Source of the DNA: Desulfopila aestuarii DSM 18488
Lineage (GTDB): Bacteria; Desulfobacterota; Desulfobulbia; Desulfobulbales; Desulfocapsaceae
Reading direction: 5' to 3'
Assembly: GCA_945863875.1 (NCBI GenBank)
Contig: CAMBBS010000029.1
Coordinates: 1-55,958 of the forward strand
DNA length: 55,958 nucleotides
Shown here: positions 24,902-35,178 of the stretch, piece by piece
How the letters are laid out: every line of letters starts with the position of its first letter
Position numbering within the stretch: position 1 is the stretch's first letter
The notes under the pieces: generated by a model
The model's database searches: none
Seen by the model: the letters and a program-made list of their open reading frames with translations, nothing else
Told to the model about the DNA's origin: nothing
Made by a program: the position numbers and the translations under genes

Positions 24902-27365
24902 ACATCTGCGCGGCATCGTCCAGCGGGTCACCTATCACAACCCGGAGAGCGGTTGGTCGGTGTTGCGCGTTACCCCCTTGAACAGCCCGAGTTCTCTGGA
25001 GACGGTGACCGTGCACCAGACCCAGGTCTTTGCCGGCGCGACCATGGAATTTCATGGCGCCTGGACCGTGCATCCGCAGTTTGGTCGACAGTTCAAGGCA
25101 GATCGGGCGATTGAGAAAAAACCGGCGACCACCGCCGCGCTGGAAAAATATCTCGGCTCCGGCCTGATCCACGGCGTTGGGCCAAAAACCGCTGGAAGGA
25201 TTGTCCGGAACTTTAGGGAAAATACCCTGGATATCTTTGAAAATGATATCGGCCGGCTGCTCGAGGTCCCTGGCATAGCTCAAAAAAAGCTGCGCATGAT
25301 TGAGGAGGCATGGCGGGAGCACCGGGTTGTGCGCGAGGTGATGATGTTTCTCCAGGGGCATGGCATCTCGACCCTCTTTGCGGTGCGCATCTATAAGAAA
25401 TACGGCGACCAGGCCATACGCATAGTCAGTGACGATCCCTATCGCCTGGCCGGCGACTTTTACGGCATCGGCTTTTTTTCCGCCGATAAGGTCGCCCTCA
25501 GCCTGGGGCTGGCGGCCGACAGTGAGCAGCGGATAACCGCCGCCGTCCGGCATGTGCTGGCCGCCGGTCGCGAGCAGGGGCACTGTTACCTGCTTTCGAC
25601 GCAGATCAGCAGCGAAGTGGGCAGCCTGCTCGGCTTTAGTGCGGACAACCGGCTGGTCGATATTCTGCACAACATGGAGGCGGACCAGCAGCTGAAGGTG
25701 CGCCGGTGGCCTCTGGCCGATGGTCCGGAACAGATCTGTTACTACTCGAAATCACTCTATTATGACGAGGCGTATGTGGCGGTCAAAATCGCTGCTATGG
25801 CCCGGCCTCTGCCGATTGATGGCCCGGCTGTCGGTGGGTGGATCGATTCGTATTGCACACAACAGCGCATTTCACTCAGCGAGGAACAGGCGGTTGCCGT
25901 CCAGGCGGTTGTCGCAGAGCAATTTTCCGTCCTCACCGGCGGGCCCGGCTGCGGCAAGACCACCACCACGCTGGTCATCGTCAGACTGCTCGAACATCTC
26001 GGTAAACGGGTCCTGCTCGCCGCGCCAACGGGACGTGCCGCCCAGCGGATGGCCGAGGTCATCGGCCGGGAGGCAAAAACCCTGCACCGCCTGCTCGAGT
26101 GGCAGAACGGCATGTTCAAGAAAAACGAGGAGCAGCCGTTGGCGGCCGATTTTCTCATTGTCGATGAATGCTCCATGCTCGACATCTCGCTGACCGCCTC
26201 TCTCCTCAAAGCGGTGCCCCCCGGTTGCCAGGTACTGTTTATCGGCGATGCCGATCAGCTGCCGTCGGTTGGCGCCGGCAATGTTCTGCGCGATATCATC
26301 GAGTCCGGTTCGGTCGCTGCGTTTACCCTGACCCAAATATTCAGGCAGGCACGGCAGTCAAAGATCATCGAGTATGCCCACATGATCAACAGGGGCATTA
26401 CCCCGCCTATCGATTCGCCCTTTAAAAAGCCGGAAATATGGCCGGAGAAGATCGACTGTCTGTTTATTGATTCCGATGAGGCAACCAAGGAGCAACTGAG
26501 TTTTGTCGCCCGGGTGAAAAAAATGTACGCGCTGCAGACGCCGCAGCTGGAAGGACTGGCGACCAATGAAGATCTCTATCAATTTCGCACCGGCGAGCCT
26601 ATCCGCTCCTCCTACGAAGCCGATTTTGTCATTCCGCCGAAGTTTTTGCACGTCGATCTGCACAAGGTGCAACAGGCGGAAGGGGCTGTCGATGAATTGA
26701 AAGCGGTCCTGGCCAGGGTGCATCCCTGGTCAACCCTGCACTATGGACTGTCCGCAGTCGATGCGGTGGTTCGCCTCTATCTCGAGTGGATCCCGAAATA
26801 TCATGGCCGGGACTGTGAGATCCAGATCCTCTCGCCGATGACCCGCGGCAGTCTGGGTACGGCGAATGTAAACCGGCTTATCCAGGAAGCGGCCAACCCT
26901 CCGGCCGAGGGTAAGGCGCAGCTGCTGGTGGGCGAGAGGATTTTTCGCGTGGGCGACCGGGTGATCCACCGGCGAAATAACTATGATCTCGGGGTCTTTA
27001 ACGGGGATATCGGCACGATATTGTCTCTTGATACTCTTGGTCTTCGTTGTGTGGTGGCCTTTTTTCCTGATAAACGACAGGTCGTCTATGAAAAAGATGA
27101 TATCCTCGAGCTCGATCTTGCCTATGCCATTACCATTCATAAGTCGCAGGGCAGTGAGTTCGGTGCGGTTATCATCCCGGTATTGACGCAGCATTTTAAA
27201 ATGCTCTTTCGCAATCTCATCTATACCGGTTTGACCCGGGCGAGGAACCTTGCCGTGGTGGTCGGCACGCGCAAAGCCCTGGCCATGGCCGTGCATCAAC
27301 AGGATACCAGCAAGCGCCAGACGGCATTGCGCCTGCTGCTCGCCGAAAAGCAGGGCGGCACTTAA
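24885..27365 (+). CDS. recD2: RecD2-type ATP-dependent DNA helicase
   Basis: An 826-residue superfamily 1B helicase. The N-terminal OB-like region (ITEHLRGIVQRVTYHNPESG) and helix-hairpin-helix part (GSGLIHGVGPKTAGRIV) are those of RecD2 rather than RecBCD RecD. The Walker A motif GGPGCGKTTTT has Lys358; Walker B is FLIVDECSMLD; GDADQLPSVGAGNVLRDII is motif III; and the end has AYAITIHKSQGSEFGAV, LIYTGLTRAR as motifs V-VI. The start at ATG 24885 overlaps the polyferredoxin gene by 17 bases; longer frames upstream are only the shadow of that gene. Role: 5'-3' unwinding in DNA repair without RecBC. Confidence 0.9.
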   Translation: MPDITEHLRGIVQRVTYHNPESGWSVLRVTPLNSPSSLETVTVHQTQVFAGATMEFHGAWTVHPQFGRQFKADRAIEKKPATTAALEKYLGSGLIHGVGPKTAGRIVRNFRENTLDIFENDIGRLLEVPGIAQKKLRMIEEAWREHRVVREVMMFLQGHGISTLFAVRIYKKYGDQAIRIVSDDPYRLAGDFYGIGFFSADKVALSLGLAADSEQRITAAVRHVLAAGREQGHCYLLSTQISSEVGSLLGFSADNRLVDILHNMEADQQLKVRRWPLADGPEQICYYSKSLYYDEAYVAVKIAAMARPLPIDGPAVGGWIDSYCTQQRISLSEEQAVAVQAVVAEQFSVLTGGPGCGKTTTTLVIVRLLEHLGKRVLLAAPTGRAAQRMAEVIGREAKTLHRLLEWQNGMFKKNEEQPLAADFLIVDECSMLDISLTASLLKAVPPGCQVLFIGDADQLPSVGAGNVLRDIIESGSVAAFTLTQIFRQARQSKIIEYAHMINRGITPPIDSPFKKPEIWPEKIDCLFIDSDEATKEQLSFVARVKKMYALQTPQLEGLATNEDLYQFRTGEPIRSSYEADFVIPPKFLHVDLHKVQQAEGAVDELKAVLARVHPWSTLHYGLSAVDAVVRLYLEWIPKYHGRDCEIQILSPMTRGSLGTANVNRLIQEAANPPAEGKAQLLVGERIFRVGDRVIHRRNNYDLGVFNGDIGTILSLDTLGLRCVVAFFPDKRQVVYEKDDILELDLAYAITIHKSQGSEFGAVIIPVLTQHFKMLFRNLIYTGLTRARNLAVVVGTRKALAMAVHQQDTSKRQTALRLLLAEKQGGT

Positions 27366-27488
27366 AAAGAGTGGTGATAATAGCCGTTAACTCGCCTCAT
27401 CGGGCGGCAAAACTGCGTTGCAATGTCCACCAGGTGTATTAAAATATGCCGCAAAGAGACCAGAAAACCCTTTTAGAGGAAGTGATTG

Positions 27489-27884
27489 ATGTACATATGT
27501 GTTGATTTTGATGGAACGGTGGTTGATCACCGCTATCCCGATATCGGCGAGCCGGTGCCTGGGGCGGTTACCTGGCTGCAAAGGCTGCAGCGGCATGGAG
27601 CAAAGATCATTTTGTTTACAATGCGCTCGAACAGATCGGAAGATATGGCTTTATTGCAAGATGCCGTGCAGTATATGGAGGAAAACAGCATTCAATTATT
27701 TGGTGTCAACAGAAACCCGGACCAGGATGCCTGGACCAGCAGCCCCAAGGCCTACGCGGACGTCTATATCGATGATGCCGCCTTTGGGTGTCCGCTCATT
27801 CAGCCGAAAGGATTCGCCAGACCCTGTGTCGACTGGAAAAAAGTAGGTCCCCATCTCGAGCATATGCTCCTCAGCAGGCGGTAG
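27489..27884 (+). CDS. Small HAD-like hydrolase (BT0820-type)
   Basis: A 131-residue protein beginning MYICVDFDGTVVDHRYPD, with the DFDGT nucleophile motif at residues 6-10, then AKIILFTMRSN (motif II) and ADVYIDDAAFGCPL (motif IV with two Asp). There is no cap domain, matching short phosphatase-like proteins of the BT0820 type with unknown substrate. Start ATG 27489 follows AGAGGAAG. It is convergent with the hybrid histidine kinase gene, with 15 bases between the ends. Confidence 0.7.
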   Translation: MYICVDFDGTVVDHRYPDIGEPVPGAVTWLQRLQRHGAKIILFTMRSNRSEDMALLQDAVQYMEENSIQLFGVNRNPDQDAWTSSPKAYADVYIDDAAFGCPLIQPKGFARPCVDWKKVGPHLEHMLLSRR

Positions 27885-27899
27885 GTTGTTTGCTCCGGC

Positions 27900-29576
27900 T
27901 CAGGTAAATTGTGTCTGCAACTGGACGACGTACATGTCCAGAACGGCAAACAGTTCCTCAGCGACAATTGCGTCGCCCGCTTTGATCGTCTGGGCAAGAT
28001 CGGTGATCAGCGATGCCAGTTTTTCAAAGCCGAACATCCCGGCAACCCCCTTCAGAGAATGGGCCGTGGCGTAGATATTCTCGTACTTGCCATCCTGCAG
28101 GAACGACTTTATCAAGGTTAAATCCGAAGAGATGGTCTGAAGCAGGTCAGGAACCATCTTCTTGAGGGATTCGGGAATCTTTTCCGGCGTATCGTTTTCC
28201 AGACAATAGCCGATGGCTTTGTTGCCCATTTTTTCCGGTGCGGGCAGGGTCCGATCTTTGCTGGTGAATTTGAACAGGGTCTGTATCAATTCCCTTTTGA
28301 AATACGGCTTGGTCAGCACGCCGTCGAACCCGGCGCGGAGAAATTTGTTTTTTTGTTCCTGAAAGGCGTGGGCGGTAACAGCGAGGATGATCTGCGCCGG
28401 ACTGGCGTCCTCTTTTTCTCTCTGGCGAATTTCCTTGGTGGCGGTAATGCCATCCATAACCGGCATTCTGACATCCATCAGGATTAGATCAAAGGTATTG
28501 CCGGTAAAACAGTCCAGGGCCTCTTCACCGTTTTCCGCCGCCTGGATCTGCACCGGATAATCTTTCAGATACATTCTGATTACCTCAATGTTTTCCATGA
28601 CATCGTCGACAACGAGAATCTTCAGGTCGGGAAAATTTTCCGGCAGGATGAGCGATGCGTCGAGGCGAAGCCGCCTTCTATCCGAGGGAGGCGCCGGCGG
28701 CAGGGGCAGGTGGCAGCTGAAAATAGAGCCTTTGCCGAGGACACTTTTCACCCGCAGCTTGCCGCCCATGGCGTTGGTCAATTTCTCGCTGATCGCCAGT
28801 CCCAGGCCGGCACCGCCCTGCTGCTGACTGAGAGAGTCGTTGGCCTGGGTAAAACGGTCAAAGATATTTTCCTGCTGGTCCTCGGATATGCCGATGCCCG
28901 TGTCGATAACCGCGAAGACAAGATCGTTTCCCGCTGTGTAATCCTCCTTTATGGCAAAGGTGATGGTCCCCGCGCGGGTGAATTTGACAGCATTGTTAAT
29001 GAGGTTAAGCAGGATCTGGAAAATTTTCAGCGCATCGCCGATCCGTTCCATGACAAGCAGAGGATCGTGGTCGACATGAAACTTGAGCTTTTTCTGCAGA
29101 CAGAGCGGCAGGGCAGAGGCCTCGATCTGCTGAATGATTTTGTGCAGGCTGAAGGGTTCCGGCTCAACGGTAATCTTGCCGGCATCGATACGGGAAAATT
29201 CGAGGATATTGTTGAGAATCTCCATGAGCTGCCGGCCGGTTACCCGCAGACTGCTCAGATACTGCATCTGCACAGTGTCCAGTTCGGTCTCCGCCAGAAG
29301 ATTGGCCATGCCGAGGATGATATTCAGCGGCGTCCTGATTTCATGGCTCATATTGGCCAGAAAGTCTGATTTTGAAAGATTCTCCTGTTGCGACAGGGCG
29401 TTGCATTGCAGCAGCTGTTCGTTCGTTTGTCTCAGGAGCTTTTTGTTGATGTTGTCAATTCTTTCCTGCTCTATCTGCTGTGCCACCAGTCTGGTTAATT
29501 TTCTGCGCAGATAGGTGCATTCTTTTTCTAAGGCAGCTATTTTTTGCTGTTGATATGGCTGGCGGTCGTTTGTCAT
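27900..29576 (-). CDS. Hybrid sensor histidine kinase with receiver and HPt domains
   Basis: A 558-residue cytoplasmic protein: N-terminal coiled-coil (1-65), HisKA with phospho-accepting His78 (SHEIRTPLN), HATPase_c with NNAVKFT, DTGIGIS and GGAGLGLAI, a receiver domain with LMDVRMPVMDG where Asp368 is the phosphate site, and a C-terminal HPt domain with His506 (AHSLKG). There is no membrane span or obvious sensor domain. Start ATG 29576 is chosen because the open frame before it (to 29747) has poor composition. No output regulator lies nearby, so the target is unknown. It diverges from purL. Confidence 0.85.
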   Translation of the reverse strand: MTNDRQPYQQQKIAALEKECTYLRRKLTRLVAQQIEQERIDNINKKLLRQTNEQLLQCNALSQQENLSKSDFLANMSHEIRTPLNIILGMANLLAETELDTVQMQYLSSLRVTGRQLMEILNNILEFSRIDAGKITVEPEPFSLHKIIQQIEASALPLCLQKKLKFHVDHDPLLVMERIGDALKIFQILLNLINNAVKFTRAGTITFAIKEDYTAGNDLVFAVIDTGIGISEDQQENIFDRFTQANDSLSQQQGGAGLGLAISEKLTNAMGGKLRVKSVLGKGSIFSCHLPLPPAPPSDRRRLRLDASLILPENFPDLKILVVDDVMENIEVIRMYLKDYPVQIQAAENGEEALDCFTGNTFDLILMDVRMPVMDGITATKEIRQREKEDASPAQIILAVTAHAFQEQKNKFLRAGFDGVLTKPYFKRELIQTLFKFTSKDRTLPAPEKMGNKAIGYCLENDTPEKIPESLKKMVPDLLQTISSDLTLIKSFLQDGKYENIYATAHSLKGVAGMFGFEKLASLITDLAQTIKAGDAIVAEELFAVLDMYVVQLQTQFT

Positions 29577-29843
29577 GGGTTCAATCCGAGGGGCGGTGTT
29601 ATACCGCAGTATTGGCAAAAGCTGCAGACGTTCGGTAAATTCATCGGGAAATTTCTCCCGAATAATGCTAGTGTTTGGCCACCTTGTCCGCATGGTCAAC
29701 ATTGTTTTTTGTACGCTATATGTGCCAGGAAGTGTGCAAAGTGTCAAATTTTTTGTGGTTTCCTCTGGCCACTGCTCAGAGAGAATATCGTTGTTCCCCT
29801 AATCGGATGAAAATCGAATATACATATTATAAAGGAAAAGATC

Positions 29844-32800
29844 ATGGGTGTGACCGTCACACAGCTTTATCGCAGAATTGATGAAGATCGAGCCTACTGC
29901 TTTAATATCGAGTCGAAGCGACAAGTAACGCAAGAAGAAATGACCTGTCTTCGCCTTATTCTGGCCGACGGTTTTCTGCTTGACACCGTTAGCGAGACGC
30001 CGGTTCTGCAGGGGGACAGAGTTGTCGAGGTCGGGCCGCGGCTGAATTTTGCCACCGCCTGGTCGTCAAACATGGTCTCTATCTGCCAGGCGACAGGTCT
30101 GGAGATGATCACCCGGGTCGAGCGGTCCAGGCGCTATCTCGTGCCGGCAACGGAAGACCTGCAGCAGTTCATCGACCGGCACCATGACCGGATGACCGAG
30201 TGTTGTTACCCGGCGTCGCTGTCCACCTTCGCCACCGGCGCCGTGCCGGAAGCGGTCTATGCAGTGGATCTGCAAAGCACAGGCCCCGACGGCCTGACCG
30301 AGTTGCCGGGGATTTCCATGGACGAATGGGACCGCAATCTCTATTACGACTACTTTGTCAACCAGCGGCATCGCAATCCGACCATTGTCGAGATCATGGA
30401 TCTGAACAATGCCAATTCCGAGCACTCCAGACATGGTTTTTTCAAAGGAAAACAGGTCATTGACGGCGAGGAGATGGACGGGACGCTCTTTGATCTGGTC
30501 ACCGCCACCCTGCAGGCCCATCCCAAGGGATCGTTGATTGCCTTTAAGGACAACTCCAGCGTAGTTAGGGGCTATCAAATCGACACCCTGGTGCCGGCGC
30601 ATCCCGGCGAGCCGTGCCCGCTCGTGCCGGTGCAGGTCACCTATCACCCTCTTCTTACCGCGGAAACCCATAACTTTCCCACCGGTGTGGCGCCTTTTCC
30701 GGGGGCGGAAACGGGCACCGGCGGGCGGATTCGCGACGTGCAGGGGACCGGAAAAGGCGGCTTTGTTATCGCCGGAACAGCAGGCTATTGCGTGGGCAAC
30801 CTGCACATTCCCGGGTACGACCTGCCCTGGGAGAAGCACTACCCCTGTCCCGACAACCTGGCCTCGGCCCTCGAGATAGAAATTGACGCCAGTAACGGCG
30901 CCTCCGATTACGGCAATAAATTCGGCGAGCCGTTGATCCAGGGGTTTACCCGATCCTTTGACATGCGCCTTGACAATGGCGAACGCTGGGGGTTCTTGAA
31001 ACCGATCATGTTCACCGCCGGTGTTGGTCAGATTGATGGCCGACATACCGAGAAAGCGTCGGCGGAAAAAGGCATGCTCATCGTTCAGGTTGGTGGTCCG
31101 GCCTATCGTGTCGGTTTTGGCGGCGGCGCGGCCTCGAGCATGTTGCAGGGAGAAAACGAGTCGAGTCTCGATTTCAACGCGGTGCAGCGCGGCGATGCGG
31201 AGATGGAACAGAAGATGAACCGGGTGATCCGCGCCTGCAATGAGATGGGCGATAAAACGCTGATCGATGTCATCCATGATCAGGGGGCGGGTGGTCCGGC
31301 CAATGTCTTGAAAGAGCTGGTGGAGAAGTCAGGTGGTCGCGTCGAGGTGCGAAACATCCGGGTCGGCGACCCGACCATGTCGGTGCTGGAAATCTATGTC
31401 GCCGAATATCAGGAGCGGTGCGGCTTTCTCATCCGTCCGGAAAACATCGAGAAATTCCGGGCGATCTGCCTCCGGGAAAAGGTCAATTGCGAGGTGTTGG
31501 GCGAGGTGACCGGTGATCTGCGCTTTGTCCTGCATGATGCCGTCGACGATACGACCCCGGTGGATATCGATCTGCCGGTCCTGCTCGGTGAAATTCCCCA
31601 GAAGACCTTTACCGACACCAGGAAACCCCTGGCTGCGCATCCTCTGCAGCTTTCGGCAGACCTGACGGTTGCCCAGGCGCTGCATGATGTGCTGCGCCTG
31701 GTGTCCGTCGGTTCCAAGCGATTTCTCACCAACAAGGTGGACCGGGCGGTGACCGGCCTTATTGCCCGGCAGCAGTGCTGCGGTCCCCTGCAGTTGACCA
31801 TCAGCAATGTGGCCGTGGTTGCGCAGAGCCATTTTGGCCGGACGGGCATTGCCTCGGCCATCGGCGAACAGTCAATCAAGATGCTCGTTAATCCGGCGGC
31901 CGGGGCGAGAATGGCCGTCGGCGAGGCCCTGACTAACCTGGTCTGGGCGAAAATTGAGGACCTGGAACAGGTCAAATGCAGCGCCAACTGGATGTGGGCA
32001 CCAAAGCTGCCGGGCGAGGGTGCGGCCCTCTATGATGCCGCCCGGGCGATGCGCGATGTGATGATCGAGGTCGGCATGGCGGTGGATGGCGGCAAGGACA
32101 GTCTGTCCATGGCCACCATGGTGGCAGGTGAAACCGTCAAGTCGCCGCGCGAACTGGTTATCTCCGCCTATGCGGCGGTGCCGGATATCACCAGGGTTAT
32201 CACGCCGGATATCAAAAAGATTGGTTCGCCGCTGCTCTATGTCGATCTTGCCGGCGGGAAAACCAGGATGGGCGGCAGCGCACTGGCCCAGGTCATGGGC
32301 CGGCTTGGCGACGTGAGTCCCGATATCGAAGACGGCACGGCCTTAAAAAACAGTTTTCTGGCCGTGCAGGAGCTGATCGCCCAGGATCTGATCTCCGCCG
32401 GCCATGATCGCAGCGACGGCGGCTTGGTTACCACGCTGCTGGAAATGGCCTTTAGCGGCAACTGTGGGCTTCAGGTGAGCCTGCACGGCGACAGCTCCGT
32501 CCTTGAAGCATTGTTTGCCGAGGAACTTGGCCTGGTGGTCGAATGTCGACCGGAGAAAATTTCCCAGGTCGAAAATATCCTGGCAGCAGCCGGTGTGCCC
32601 TTTGCGGAGATTGGCAAAACCACAGCCGACAAGCAGATCAGGCTGAGCTATAACAATGGGAAGGTCCTAAATGAACAGATGATCGTTCTGCGTGGCTGGT
32701 GGGAGGAAACCAGTTACCAGCTGGAGCGGCTGCAGATGAATCCGGCCTGCGCGGATGCGGAAAAAAATCATATCCATGACCGCAAAGGGCCGAGCTATCA

Positions 32801-33650
32801 GCTGAGTTTTAGTCCCGAACCAGGGGATGTCGACCTGCTCCACCGCACCGACAAACCGAAGCTGGCAATTTTGCGCGACGAGGGGTCCAACTCCGATCGT
32901 GAAATGAGCTCGGCATTTTACCTGGCCGGTTTTGAACCCTGGGATATCTGCATGAGCGATTTGCTCGCCGGAACAGTTACCCTCGATGGTTTCCGGGGGC
33001 TTGCCGCGGTCGGCGGTTTTTCCTACGCCGATGTCCCCGAGTCTGCAAAAGGCTGGGCGGCCACCATCCTGTTCAATCCCCGGTTAAAGAAGATGTTTGA
33101 GGATTTCTACCGGCGGGCCGATACCTTTACCCTCGGCATCTGCAACGGCTGTCAGCTGTTCGGCCTGCTCGGCTGGGTGCCGGAACTGGGCCTGGCCGCC
33201 GAACGTCAGCCCCGTTTTGTGCGCAATGTTTCAGGAAGGTTCGAGTCCCGCTGGACCACCGTCAAGGTGCAGAAAAGTCAGGCGATGATGCTTGCCGGCA
33301 TGGAAGGACTGGTCTTTGGCATCCACGTCGACCATGGCGAAGGGCGGCTGCTCTTTCCGGACAAAGCCATTCTCGACCAGGTCAAAGCCGGCGGCATGAC
33401 GCCTCTGGTCTATGTCGACGATGACGGCGGGCCGACGGAGCATTATCCGTTTAATCCCAACGGCTCCATTGAAGGGCTGGCCGGGCTGTGCTCGGCCGAC
33501 GGCAGGCACCTGGCCCTAATGCCGCATCCGGAAAGGGTGTTTCTGCCCTGGCAGGCCCACTATCTGCCCGAGGAGATGAAGGGCCTGCAGGTTTCACCAT
33601 GGATGCGGATGTTCCAAAACGCCTACGCCTGGTGCCGGACTGTCAAGTAA
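29844..33650 (+). CDS. purL: Phosphoribosylformylglycinamidine synthase (PurL, long form)
   Basis: A 1268-residue single-chain FGAM synthase: ATP-dependent conversion of FGAR and glutamine to FGAM in purine synthesis. Conserved pieces include NANSEHSRHGFFKG, TAETHNFPTGVAPFPGAETG with the TGGRIRD motif, DVIHDQGAGGPANVLKEL, and VDGGKDSLSM. The C-terminal glutaminase has the nucleophile in TLGICNGCQLFGLL and the HPERVF motif. This long type fuses PurS-, PurL- and PurQ-like parts. The start ATG follows AAAGGAAAAG. It is a stand-alone housekeeping gene convergent with the O-antigen ligase gene. Confidence 0.93.
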   Translation: MGVTVTQLYRRIDEDRAYCFNIESKRQVTQEEMTCLRLILADGFLLDTVSETPVLQGDRVVEVGPRLNFATAWSSNMVSICQATGLEMITRVERSRRYLVPATEDLQQFIDRHHDRMTECCYPASLSTFATGAVPEAVYAVDLQSTGPDGLTELPGISMDEWDRNLYYDYFVNQRHRNPTIVEIMDLNNANSEHSRHGFFKGKQVIDGEEMDGTLFDLVTATLQAHPKGSLIAFKDNSSVVRGYQIDTLVPAHPGEPCPLVPVQVTYHPLLTAETHNFPTGVAPFPGAETGTGGRIRDVQGTGKGGFVIAGTAGYCVGNLHIPGYDLPWEKHYPCPDNLASALEIEIDASNGASDYGNKFGEPLIQGFTRSFDMRLDNGERWGFLKPIMFTAGVGQIDGRHTEKASAEKGMLIVQVGGPAYRVGFGGGAASSMLQGENESSLDFNAVQRGDAEMEQKMNRVIRACNEMGDKTLIDVIHDQGAGGPANVLKELVEKSGGRVEVRNIRVGDPTMSVLEIYVAEYQERCGFLIRPENIEKFRAICLREKVNCEVLGEVTGDLRFVLHDAVDDTTPVDIDLPVLLGEIPQKTFTDTRKPLAAHPLQLSADLTVAQALHDVLRLVSVGSKRFLTNKVDRAVTGLIARQQCCGPLQLTISNVAVVAQSHFGRTGIASAIGEQSIKMLVNPAAGARMAVGEALTNLVWAKIEDLEQVKCSANWMWAPKLPGEGAALYDAARAMRDVMIEVGMAVDGGKDSLSMATMVAGETVKSPRELVISAYAAVPDITRVITPDIKKIGSPLLYVDLAGGKTRMGGSALAQVMGRLGDVSPDIEDGTALKNSFLAVQELIAQDLISAGHDRSDGGLVTTLLEMAFSGNCGLQVSLHGDSSVLEALFAEELGLVVECRPEKISQVENILAAAGVPFAEIGKTTADKQIRLSYNNGKVLNEQMIVLRGWWEETSYQLERLQMNPACADAEKNHIHDRKGPSYQLSFSPEPGDVDLLHRTDKPKLAILRDEGSNSDREMSSAFYLAGFEPWDICMSDLLAGTVTLDGFRGLAAVGGFSYADVPESAKGWAATILFNPRLKKMFEDFYRRADTFTLGICNGCQLFGLLGWVPELGLAAERQPRFVRNVSGRFESRWTTVKVQKSQAMMLAGMEGLVFGIHVDHGEGRLLFPDKAILDQVKAGGMTPLVYVDDDGGPTEHYPFNPNGSIEGLAGLCSADGRHLALMPHPERVFLPWQAHYLPEEMKGLQVSPWMRMFQNAYAWCRTVK

Positions 33651-33715
33651 TAGTGCTGCAAAAACCTTGCGAGAAGGTGCCCAGGCCGGTTGATGTGCCG
33701 GCCGGGGCGCTGCTC

Positions 33716-35020
33716 TTATGTTGCCCGCGTTGTCGCCGTTGCTGCATCCGGCAATGGCTCTTGCACAGCTCCCGCGGCAAAATAAAGAGGCACAAACCAG
33801 TAGATGACCTGCGCCCACGCCGAGGAATACAAGGCATAGTGGGTATTTAGCGGAAAGAAAAGAGCGGCAAGGCCGAGAGCGTAGGGCAGCATCTGCAATT
33901 TTTGATATTCGGAGCGTGAGCGCCAGTACCAGATGAGACCAGCCATGGCAGCGAGAAAGAAAAATCCACCAACTGCCCCGGTTTCACTCAATACCTCTAA
34001 TTGCATCTGATGGGAATGGTAGGCGCCTTGTGTTTTATCTTCTTTGACAAAACCTTGCGTCAACCACATGTCTCCCTCTTCTGCGTACTCCGAGTAGGCA
34101 TAGCGAAAAGCCCTGGCGCCGACGCCATTCACCGGGTGGGCGTCGATCATGGCGACAGCTGTTTTCCAGATAGGCAGGCGCATTGAAATTGCTCGATCAA
34201 TCGATTGTTCATCCCCTTTAAAAATTTCCAGCGTTTTATCCATCCTGGCGGCAAAGCCATCGGAACTGTAATACAAAGCAGTGCCAATACTCATGAGGCA
34301 GACGATGAGCACTCCGATACTTACGGCAAGCATCCTTAGATCGTTGCGCCATTTGTAGGCAAAAAATCCGAGCAGAACAACGCCATACATGATCCATCCT
34401 CCACGACTGCCGGCCAGCAGGAGAACGATGACGCACAGAACATGCAATAATGCGCTCAGAAGGAGATGTCTTTTCTCATAAAGCACTAAAAAAATAAAGG
34501 AAGAATAAACAGAAAGAAACAAGCCTAGTTTAATTTTGTCGCCAAATACGCCATTCAACCGCTGTGGGATATACACATAGCCAAAGAGATCCTTGCCGAA
34601 AAAGTATTGAACGAGTGCATCAAAAATCCAAAAAGACACTATAACCAGGGCGCATGTGTTGATGAGCTTGAAACTTTTACTCGTAACGCAATATTTCAAG
34701 ACGGTCAGGCCGGATAAAAAAAACCGTACATATTCAATCGCCAGGCTGGCGGTCTTGCTGATTTTGTAGCTGTCCGGGGCAGAAATAACTATTGGAAGCC
34801 ACAGACAGAGGAAAAATAACGAAAAAAACAGGCTCGCTCTTCCCCAGGTGCCATCTTTGATCTTCTCAAAGAATACCTTCAGGCCGATTAGGGTCAGGAG
34901 GGCTAAAGGCAGTTCGGCCAATCTGCCGACCGGCAAAAGTGCCAGGCAAAAAATGACCAACCATGGAACGATCTGCCCAAGGGTGTCATCTTTTACAATG
35001 GATTCTTTACTCAATTGCAT
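33716..35020 (-). CDS. O-antigen ligase (WaaL/Wzy-like) membrane protein
   Basis: A 434-residue protein with about 11 hydrophobic segments and one large periplasmic loop (residues of about 230-330) containing RLPIWKTAVAMIDAHPVNGV and GAYHSHQMQLEVLSETGAVG, typical of Wzy_C/WaaL enzymes that join polysaccharide chains to lipid A-core or polymerise them. Start ATG 35020 follows AGGAGT; the frame is open for another 35 codons upstream (to 35125). No other polysaccharide gene lies next to it. Confidence 0.8.
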   Translation of the reverse strand: MQLSKESIVKDDTLGQIVPWLVIFCLALLPVGRLAELPLALLTLIGLKVFFEKIKDGTWGRASLFFSLFFLCLWLPIVISAPDSYKISKTASLAIEYVRFFLSGLTVLKYCVTSKSFKLINTCALVIVSFWIFDALVQYFFGKDLFGYVYIPQRLNGVFGDKIKLGLFLSVYSSFIFLVLYEKRHLLLSALLHVLCVIVLLLAGSRGGWIMYGVVLLGFFAYKWRNDLRMLAVSIGVLIVCLMSIGTALYYSSDGFAARMDKTLEIFKGDEQSIDRAISMRLPIWKTAVAMIDAHPVNGVGARAFRYAYSEYAEEGDMWLTQGFVKEDKTQGAYHSHQMQLEVLSETGAVGGFFFLAAMAGLIWYWRSRSEYQKLQMLPYALGLAALFFPLNTHYALYSSAWAQVIYWFVPLYFAAGAVQEPLPDAATATTRAT

Positions 35021-35178
35021 GCTCACTCCTGATGAAAAATATAGAATCATAAAAATGGCGAAAACATATTCTTTTCGTGAGGATATGGCAAGAAATTTTC
35101 CGCTCCGGCAGGATCGGCGAGCCACCTCCCTGTGTTCTTCCTGAAAAGCAGAGAGGTGGTGACGAGATGGAATGGTGG

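Noticed and set aside
22311-24931. Minus-strand frames of 355 and 383 codons opposite the DUF362 and polyferredoxin genes
   Set aside because: The plus strand has unmistakable DUF362 and 4Fe-4S motifs; the reverse frames are GC-driven shadows.
30066-31277. Minus-strand frame of 403 codons inside purL
   Set aside because: It lies opposite the conserved PurL core and has low-quality composition.
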